Shown: one piece after another, positions 58,020-64,000 of the stretch
Layout: the number at the start of each line of letters is the position of its first letter
Position numbering within the stretch: the stretch's first letter is position 1
Source: an uncultured Clostridia bacterium
GTDB taxonomy: Bacteria; Bacillota; Clostridia; Monoglobales; Monoglobaceae
Direction of reading: 5' to 3'
Assembly (NCBI GenBank): GCA_910580105.1
Contig: CAJTWN010000004.1
Location: 115,765-179,764, forward strand
DNA length: 64,000 bases
Position numbers and translations under genes: made by a program
Notes under the pieces: model-generated
Told to the model about the DNA's origin: nothing
Databases searched by the model: none
The model's input: the letters and a program-made list of their open reading frames with translations, nothing else

Positions 58020-60137
58020 ATGGAAATGTTGGTTAACATCGCTCCATACTGCGTACTTGTTGCTTCATTAATTGGTCTTGCTTTTGCTTGTTTCAAGTTT
58101 TTTGAAGTCAAGGGTAAGCCGGAAGGCACGGCAGAAATGGCGGGAATCGCGGCAAAGATTCGGAAAGGTGCAATGGCATATTTAAAGCGTCAGTATAAAA
58201 CGCTGATTATCTTTTTTGCTATCATGGTGGTACTTTTATGTGTAATGGCGGCATTTGATTTGCTTGATTGGTTTGTACCCTTTGCCTTTTTGTCAGGCGG
58301 ATTTTTCTCTGGTCTATCCGGTTTTATTGGAATGAAAATCGCTACATACGCGAATTCCAGAACCGCAAATGGAGCACAGGAAAGTTTGAACAAAGGCCTG
58401 AAAATTGCTTTCTCTAGTGGTACAGTTATGGGACTCACTGTGGTGGGTCTGGGGCTTTTTGATATTAGCGTATGGTTCATGATTTTGAGATTTGGATTCC
58501 AACTGGAAGCACAGGAACTGATGAGCGCGATGCTTACATTTGGTATGGGTGCAAGTTCAATGGCTTTGTTTGCCCGTGTTGGCGGCGGTATCTTTACAAA
58601 AGCCGCAGATGTGGGGGCGGATTTGGTTGGTAAGGTTGAGGCTGGAATTCCTGAGGATGATCCCAGAAATCCGGCTGTTATAGCAGACAATGTAGGCGAT
58701 AATGTGGGTGATGTTGCCGGTATGGGGGCAGATCTTTATGAATCCTATGTTGGCTCTATTATTTCCGCAGGAGCGCTTGCTACGGCTGCAAAACTTGGTT
58801 TTGCAGGCGTGCTTGTTCCTATGTTAATTGCGGCAATTGGAATTATTGCTTCAATTATCGGTACCTTTTTTGTGAGTACAAAAGAAGGGGCAACACAGAA
58901 AAATCTGTTGGGGTCTCTCCGGCGTGGAACGTATATCAGTGCAATTTTGTCTGCAATCGGAGCAGCGCTTTTGATATTTACCTTGCTCCCAGACAGCAAA
59001 GGGGTATTTTGGGCAGTAATTTCGGGTTTGCTTGCGGGCGTATTCATTGGTTTCTTTACCGAATATTATACTTCAGACTCTTATCGTCCGACGCGGAAGC
59101 TTTCTCAGTCTTCTGAGACAGGAAGTGCGACCATTATCATTGATGGGTTGGCCCTTGGTATGCTTTCCACAGCTGTGCCGGTTGTGATTATCGGTATTTC
59201 CGTATTGATAAGCTATTTTGTTGCAGGCGGTACCCTGAGTGGAGATTTGGAAGGCTTTGCCAAAGGTCTTTATGGTGTTGGTATTTCGGCAGTTGGTATG
59301 CTTTCCACTTTGGGGATCACCTTGGCTACGGACGCATACGGCCCTGTTGCAGATAATGCAGGCGGAATTGCTGAAATGGCAGGTTTGGATGAAAAAGTAC
59401 GTGAAAGAACAGATGCCCTTGATTCTTTGGGAAATACTACGGCAGCAACCGGTAAAGGATTTGCAATTGGTTCTGCGGCGCTTACCGCCCTTGCTTTAAT
59501 TGTATCCTATACAGATAAAGTCCAGCTTATGGGTGGCAGCATCAGTTTGTCTGTTACAAATCCGCCTGTGTTGATTGGATTGTTTGTTGGTGCAATGCTT
59601 CCTTTTCTTTTTAGTGCATTTACCATGCAGGCTGTTGGACGTGCAGCGCAAAAGATCGTTGTGGAAGTTCGCCGGCAGTTCCGTGAAATTAAAGGGTTGA
59701 TGGAAGGAAAGGCCGAAGCAGATTATGAGACTTGTGTGGATATTTGCACACGGTCTTCGTTGAAGGAAATGATTCTTCCGGCAGCGCTGGGGATTCTTGC
59801 ACCAATTATTGTGGGATTGGTTCTTGGTGTGAATGGTGTTGTGGGTATGCTTGCCGGTGCGTTGATTTCCGGATTTGTGCTTGCAATTATGATGGCCAAC
59901 TCTGGTGGTGCATGGGATAATGCAAAGAAATATATTGAAGCAGGTAACTACGGCGGCAAAGGCAGTGATAATCATAAAGCGGCAGTTGTTGGTGATACAG
60001 TTGGTGATCCATTTAAGGACACGTCTGGTCCTTCTGTTAATATTCTGATTAAATTGCTTACAATGGTTTCTATTGTATTTGCAGGCTTGATTGTAAAATT
60101 CAATTTGGTTGATTGGATTGCACAGCTTATGAAATAA
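58020..60137 (+). CDS. hppA: Membrane-bound ion-pumping pyrophosphatase, K+-dependent type
   Basis: Hydrolyses pyrophosphate and pumps Na+ and/or H+ out of the cell. 705 residues, about 16 membrane segments. The substrate motifs KAADVGADLVGKVEAGIPEDD-type (near 195) and DNVGDNVGDVAGMGADLYES are present, as are TDAYGPVADNAGGIAEMA and the C-terminal VVGDTVGDPFKDTSGPS. The cation-determining site reads GNTTAATGKG: Ala instead of Lys, so a K+-dependent enzyme. Na+ versus H+ specificity is not settled here. AAAGGAGG before the ATG. Confidence 0.96.
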   Translation: MEMLVNIAPYCVLVASLIGLAFACFKFFEVKGKPEGTAEMAGIAAKIRKGAMAYLKRQYKTLIIFFAIMVVLLCVMAAFDLLDWFVPFAFLSGGFFSGLSGFIGMKIATYANSRTANGAQESLNKGLKIAFSSGTVMGLTVVGLGLFDISVWFMILRFGFQLEAQELMSAMLTFGMGASSMALFARVGGGIFTKAADVGADLVGKVEAGIPEDDPRNPAVIADNVGDNVGDVAGMGADLYESYVGSIISAGALATAAKLGFAGVLVPMLIAAIGIIASIIGTFFVSTKEGATQKNLLGSLRRGTYISAILSAIGAALLIFTLLPDSKGVFWAVISGLLAGVFIGFFTEYYTSDSYRPTRKLSQSSETGSATIIIDGLALGMLSTAVPVVIIGISVLISYFVAGGTLSGDLEGFAKGLYGVGISAVGMLSTLGITLATDAYGPVADNAGGIAEMAGLDEKVRERTDALDSLGNTTAATGKGFAIGSAALTALALIVSYTDKVQLMGGSISLSVTNPPVLIGLFVGAMLPFLFSAFTMQAVGRAAQKIVVEVRRQFREIKGLMEGKAEADYETCVDICTRSSLKEMILPAALGILAPIIVGLVLGVNGVVGMLAGALISGFVLAIMMANSGGAWDNAKKYIEAGNYGGKGSDNHKAAVVGDTVGDPFKDTSGPSVNILIKLLTMVSIVFAGLIVKFNLVDWIAQLMK

Positions 60138-60142
60138 AAGAT

Positions 60143-60177
60143 AGCCCCTTCTTTCTTATAGAAAGAAGGGGCTTTTT
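60143..60177 (+). terminator. Intrinsic terminator of hppA
   Basis: AGCCCCTTCTTTC / GAAAGAAGGGGCT stem (13 bp) with TTTT. Confidence 0.9.
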
Positions 60178-60207
60178 GAAAAAATGGAGGTGTTATGCCT
60201 CCATTTT
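60178..60207 (-). terminator. Intrinsic terminator of typA
   Basis: AAAATGGAGG / CCTCCATTTT stem immediately after the minus-strand stop, with TTTTTT on that strand. Confidence 0.85.
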
Positions 60208-62028
60208 TTATTTATTCTTTGCATTTGCCTTTGCACGAAGCTGGTTGTTTAAAATACGTTTGCGCAGACGCAGATTTTTTGGTGTAACCTCCAAAAGTTC
60301 ATCGTCGGCAAGAAATTCAAGGCAGCCTTCAAGGCTGAGGATGGTTGGCGGCGTAAGACGGAGCGCTTCATCACTTCCGGATGCACGGGTATTGGTCAGC
60401 TGCTTTTTTTTGCAGACATTGACGTTAATATCTTCCGCTTTGGGAGATTGTCCGACAATCATTCCCTCATAGACAGGGGTGCCCGGTGTAATAAAGAGAA
60501 TGCCGCGGTCCTGTATTTTGAACATTCCGTAGGCAACAGCTTCTCCGGTTTCGAATGAAACAAGTGAGCCGGTAAAACGTTTTTGGAAATCGCCTTTATA
60601 GGGCTGATAACTGTCAAAGACAGAATTCATAATCCCTTCACCGCGGGTGTCGGTAAGGAATTCGTTCCGATACCCTAAGAGACCACGGGCAGGTATTAAA
60701 TATTCAATTTTCATCCGTGCGCCTTGTGGAGCCATCTGTACCAGTTCTCCCTTTCTGGAGCCCATTTTTTCCATAACAGCCCCCATAGCATCTTCGGGGA
60801 CATCAATGACCAGACGCTCGATTGGCTCACATTTTACGCCATCAATTTCTTTATATAGTACCTTCGGCGTACTGACAGAGAATTCATAGCCCTCTCTCCG
60901 CATGGTTTCAATCAAAATAGAGATGTGCATTTCACCGCGTCCGGCCACACGAAAACTGTCGGTGGTGTCGCCGTCTTCGACGCGCAGAGAAACATCCTTC
61001 AGCATTTCGCGCATAAGACGGTCACGCAGCTGGCGTGAGGTGACAAATTTGCCGTCCCGTCCGGCAAAGGGACTATCATTGACAGAAAAGGTCATTTCAA
61101 TGGTGGGTTCACTGATTTTGACGAAGGGGAGTGCAGTCGGTGCGTCTACCGCGGTAACGGTATCGCCGATGGTAATATCCGTGATACCAGAGAAACAGAC
61201 AATATCGCCAACCTGTGCATTTTCGCAAGGTGTGCGGCCAAGTCCGTCAATTTGATAGAGATTGACGATCTTTGATTTATAAGGGGCATGTTTTTCGTGG
61301 TAATCACAAACCATAACATCCTGGTTCTGATGGATGGTACCCTGTTCGATTCTGCCGATGGCAATTCGTCCTACATATTCATTATAGTCAATGGAAGAAA
61401 CCAGCATCTGGAGCGGTCCTTTTTCATCACCTTCCGGTGCCGGGATATAATTTTTTATAGTTTCAAAAAGAACAGTTAAATCCTTCCCTGGTTCGTATTG
61501 GGAAAGGGAAGCTGTACCCGCCCGGCCGGAACAGAAAATAATTGGGCTCTCCAGCTGATCATCATTTGCATTGAGGTCGATAAGAAGATCCAGGATTTCA
61601 TCCGGTATTTCATCCAGCCGTGCGTCCGGGCGGTCAATTTTGTTGACAACAATAATGACCCGATGCTGCATTTCCAAAGCCTTTTGCAGAACAAAGCGAG
61701 TCTGCGGCATTGGACCTTCTGCTGCGTCAATCAAAAGGATGACACCGTTTACCATTTTAAGGATTCGTTCAACCTCACCGCTGAAATCCGCGTGTCCGGG
61801 GGTGTCGATGATATTCATTTTTATATCCTGGTAATAAACGGAAGTATTTTTAGCAAGAATGGTAATTCCCCGTTCTTTTTCAAGGTCGTTGTTGTCCATT
61901 ACCCGTTCTTCAATAACCTGATTTTCTCTATAAATGCCTCCTTGTTTAAGCATTTCATCAACCAGCGTTGTTTTACCATGGTCAACATGGGCAATAATTG
62001 CTATATTTCTAAGATCTTCTCGTTTCAT
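60208..62028 (-). CDS. typA: Translational GTPase TypA/BipA
   Basis: Ribosome-associated GTPase involved in assembly and stress. About 606 residues. P-loop AHVDHGKTTLVDEML near residue 15, switch I ERGITILAKN, DTPGHADFSGEVER, NKIDRPDAR; the C-terminal part has the TypA-specific LIPARGLLGYRNEFLTDTRG and RASGSDEALRL. Of two near ATGs the one at 62028 has proper spacing to GGAG; that at 62034 is too close. Confidence 0.96.
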   Translation of the reverse strand: MKREDLRNIAIIAHVDHGKTTLVDEMLKQGGIYRENQVIEERVMDNNDLEKERGITILAKNTSVYYQDIKMNIIDTPGHADFSGEVERILKMVNGVILLIDAAEGPMPQTRFVLQKALEMQHRVIIVVNKIDRPDARLDEIPDEILDLLIDLNANDDQLESPIIFCSGRAGTASLSQYEPGKDLTVLFETIKNYIPAPEGDEKGPLQMLVSSIDYNEYVGRIAIGRIEQGTIHQNQDVMVCDYHEKHAPYKSKIVNLYQIDGLGRTPCENAQVGDIVCFSGITDITIGDTVTAVDAPTALPFVKISEPTIEMTFSVNDSPFAGRDGKFVTSRQLRDRLMREMLKDVSLRVEDGDTTDSFRVAGRGEMHISILIETMRREGYEFSVSTPKVLYKEIDGVKCEPIERLVIDVPEDAMGAVMEKMGSRKGELVQMAPQGARMKIEYLIPARGLLGYRNEFLTDTRGEGIMNSVFDSYQPYKGDFQKRFTGSLVSFETGEAVAYGMFKIQDRGILFITPGTPVYEGMIVGQSPKAEDINVNVCKKKQLTNTRASGSDEALRLTPPTILSLEGCLEFLADDELLEVTPKNLRLRKRILNNQLRAKANAKNK

Positions 62029-62161
62029 ATTCATTCTCCAATCATTTTAAGCATACTGATTAAGTGTATCATAAAGCCTTTCAAATGTAAATATTCGAAT
62101 TTGCAAAAAATACACAAAATTTGTGCAAAAATGCGGCATTCTCTGTACATGGAATTATTGG

Positions 62162-62190
62162 TTGACAGAAAGAAGCAGATATATTATACT
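62162..62190 (+). promoter_or_regulatory. Predicted promoter of the hemolysin III family gene
   Basis: Perfect TTGACA (62162-62167), 17 bp, TATACT (62185-62190). Confidence 0.7.
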
Positions 62191-62245
62191 AAACTCTAAT
62201 GATATAGGGGCTGGGGAGTTCGTGTATATCAAAAGAGGTGGAAAG

Positions 62246-62917
62246 ATGCGTACAAAATTGAAGGACAGAAATCTGCCGGCATATACAAAAGGAGAGGAAA
62301 TATTTAATATGGTTTCCCATATTGCAGGGGGAGCCATGGGTGTTGCCGCAACGGTATTATGTGTAGTCATGGCTGCGATTCACCGCAATGTATGGGGTGT
62401 TGTGAGCGGCGCAGTATTTGGAGGTACCATGGTTTTGCTGTATACTATGTCCAGTATTTATCATGGATTGCCGCCGGAACGGACATCTAAAAAGGTATTT
62501 CAAATTATTGACCATTGCTCAATTTTTCTGTTGATTGCAGGAACTTACACCCCGTTAACGCTTTGCACATTACGGGAAATTATTCCGGGATTTGCCTGGA
62601 CAATTTTTGGGCTGATTTGGGGAATGGCAGTTGTCGGCATTACATTAAACGCTGTTGACCTGAAACAATTCAAATTATTTTCCATTATCTGTTATTTGGT
62701 GATGGGTTGGTGTATTGTTATTGCGGCAAAACCGGTCATAGCCGGATTGGGTAGTACAGGAATGTGGCTTTTGTTTGCCGGTGGAATTGCCTATACAGTG
62801 GGAGCGGTTCTTTATTGTCTTGGGAAAAGGCATGCTTATATCCATTCTGTGTTCCATTTGTTTGTGGTTGCAGGGAGCCTGCTGCACTTTTTGTGTATTT
62901 TGCTTTATGTTATGTAG
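62246..62917 (+). CDS. Hemolysin III/PAQR family membrane protein
   Basis: About 223 residues, seven transmembrane segments. PAQR landmarks: NMVSHIAGGAMGV, MSSIYHGLPPERTSKKVFQIIDHCSIFLLIAGTYTP (His and Asp-His metal ligands) and the C-terminal IHSVFHLFVVAGSLLHFLCI (two His). Related to YqfA and TrhA; suggested to affect membrane fluidity rather than haemolysis. The ATG at 62246 follows AGAGGTGG. uppP follows 24 bp later, probably co-transcribed. Confidence 0.92.
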   Translation: MRTKLKDRNLPAYTKGEEIFNMVSHIAGGAMGVAATVLCVVMAAIHRNVWGVVSGAVFGGTMVLLYTMSSIYHGLPPERTSKKVFQIIDHCSIFLLIAGTYTPLTLCTLREIIPGFAWTIFGLIWGMAVVGITLNAVDLKQFKLFSIICYLVMGWCIVIAAKPVIAGLGSTGMWLLFAGGIAYTVGAVLYCLGKRHAYIHSVFHLFVVAGSLLHFLCILLYVM

Positions 62918-62941
62918 AAAAAGAAGAAGAGAGGTTATGCA

Positions 62942-63781
62942 ATGCAGATGTTAGAGGTATTGAAATCTATACTATTTGGAATCGTTGAGGGAATCACCGA
63001 ATGGCTTCCCATCAGTAGTACAGGACATATGATTTTGTTAGACGAATTTGTCAAGATAAGTGTCCGGCCGGCATTTATGGAGATGTTTTTGGTTGTTATA
63101 CAGCTGGGAGCTATTCTCGCCGTCGTTGTATTGTATTGGAACCGGTTGTTTCCTTTTTCCTTTAAAAAAGGAACACCGCTCATGAAAAAAGATGTTTGGA
63201 TGATGTGGGCAAAGGTACTCGTGGGCTGTATTCCGGCGGCAGTTATTGGTCTTCTGTTCGATGATAAAATTGATCAGTATTTTTATAATTACATAACAGT
63301 TGCTATTATGTTGATTTTGTTTGGTATCTGGTTTATAGTTGCAGAAAACAGAAACAAACATAAGATTCCAAAGATGGAGACAATTGACGATCTGACCTTT
63401 CAGGCAGCTTTGATTATCGGTGTCTTTCAGCTGATTGCGGCGGTATTTCCGGGAACCTCCCGTTCCGGCGCGACCATTTTGGGAGCACTTCTGATTGGTG
63501 TGACCAGAACGGCGGCGGCAGAATTTACCTTCTTTCTTGCAGTTCCCACCATGTTTGGAGCAAGCCTTTTAAAGATGGTAAAGGGCGGGTTCGCTTATAC
63601 CAGCACAGAAATCGGATTATTGTTAATTGGAATGGTGACAGCATTTATTGTTTCGATCATTGCAATCAAATTTTTAATGGGATATATCAAAAAGCACGAT
63701 TTTAAAGCTTTTGGTTGGTATCGGATTGTATTGGGTATTTTGGTACTTGGATATTTTGTCTGCAAGAATTTTATTTTTTAA
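62942..63781 (+). CDS. uppP: Undecaprenyl-diphosphatase
   Basis: Recycles undecaprenyl pyrophosphate to the monophosphate lipid carrier for cell wall synthesis; confers bacitracin tolerance when abundant. 279 residues, about eight membrane segments. Signature motifs GIVEGITEWLPISSTGHM near residue 13-30 and FPGTSRSGATILGALL near 172-187, containing the catalytic Glu and Arg/Ser residues of the BacA family. Terminator at once after. Confidence 0.97.
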   Translation: MQMLEVLKSILFGIVEGITEWLPISSTGHMILLDEFVKISVRPAFMEMFLVVIQLGAILAVVVLYWNRLFPFSFKKGTPLMKKDVWMMWAKVLVGCIPAAVIGLLFDDKIDQYFYNYITVAIMLILFGIWFIVAENRNKHKIPKMETIDDLTFQAALIIGVFQLIAAVFPGTSRSGATILGALLIGVTRTAAAEFTFFLAVPTMFGASLLKMVKGGFAYTSTEIGLLLIGMVTAFIVSIIAIKFLMGYIKKHDFKAFGWYRIVLGILVLGYFVCKNFIF

Positions 63782-63785
63782 AATT

Positions 63786-63812
63786 AAAGGACCTTATTTA
63801 AGGTCCTTTTTT
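63786..63812 (+). terminator. Intrinsic terminator of uppP
   Basis: AAAGGACCTT / AAGGTCCTTT stem with TTTTTT. Confidence 0.9.
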
Positions 63813-63849
63813 CATGGAGTATTTTTTGTATAATAGGAATTATAATAAG

Positions 63850-63882
63850 ACATCTCCGGGCATTATATCGGGGGATGTCTTA
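63850..63882 (+). other. Hairpin-rich stretch at window end, possible RNA leader
   Basis: AGACATCTCC / GGGGATGTCT hairpin (10 bp, one G-U) a few bases after a TATAAT-like box, then CCTCC/GGAGG pairing near 63906-63928. No gene is seen from 63782 to 64000. Could be the 5' part of a structured RNA or riboswitch whose rest is outside the window. Not identified. Confidence 0.3.
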
Positions 63883-64000
63883 TATTGTGTGTTTAGACGC
63901 GGGAATCCTCCCAAGCAGAACGGAGGGAAGAAAAAGCTTTAGGACGAGAAAACCTCCATGAAACAATAGTAAAATGGTTTGGCAGCCGCATTACTAAAAA

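Overview
This window looks like a low-to-mid GC Bacillota chromosome, most likely an anaerobic Clostridia. The signs are strong AGGAGG-type ribosome binding sites, TTG and GTG starts, TTGACA-17-TATAAT promoters, RNase J, DegV, DUF4364, a K+-type membrane pyrophosphatase, TypA and UppP. The species cannot be named from the sequence.

Layout. 1-2.9 kb: end of the str operon (fusA 3' part, tuf). 3.1-12.3 kb: a hexapeptide acyltransferase with an added helical domain, a Crp/Fnr regulator, a small P-loop kinase, thioredoxin, a ferredoxin-type aldo/keto reductase, an unassigned structured RNA candidate, a sugar/uronate operon (aldose-epimerase-like protein, KduI, a lectin-like partner), and a small XRE/lipoprotein/CuAO-NPCBM island. 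12.4-35.4 kb: mostly housekeeping. It holds RNase J, an SH3b protein, Ung, an MFS pump with a leader-peptide attenuator, MetY, a GH140-like apiosidase, RsuA, a pyridoxal kinase family protein, ComM, TrmL, DegV, DUF4364, AlaS, HIT, RuvAB, MetG and a YeiH exporter. 56.7-64 kb: tRNA-Pro(GGG), DUF378, a DUF218 protein, HppA, TypA, a hemolysin III family protein and UppP.

The unusual part is 36.0-56.6 kb, an RHS polymorphic-toxin locus. A promoter at 35999-36027 drives a secreted RCC1-repeat/cohesin-like protein (1186 aa) and, 16 bp later, a secreted 1989-aa RHS protein with a papain-like tip. A secreted copper-amine-oxidase-N domain (CuAO_N1) protein follows as the likely immunity partner. Behind it lies a tandem array of promoterless or mini-promoter tip modules. 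These are a truncated papain-like tip, a frameshifted permuted-papain-like tip, an M91-type zinc peptidase tip, a second papain-like tip and a caspase-like tip. Each is followed by its own candidate immunity gene. Every readable tip has a peptidase-like fold, and every partner is secreted or membrane-embedded; four of six carry CuAO_N1 domains. Four copies of a repeated block contain (in full copies) a terminator, a TAGACA-17-TATAAT promoter, an AGAAGG Shine-Dalgarno and a TTG start. The block is joined to RHS core sequence identical to the main gene over 195-473 bp, ideal for tip replacement by homologous recombination. The array ends in an RHS scrap next to tRNA-Pro.

All functions are inferred from sequence reading without database searches.
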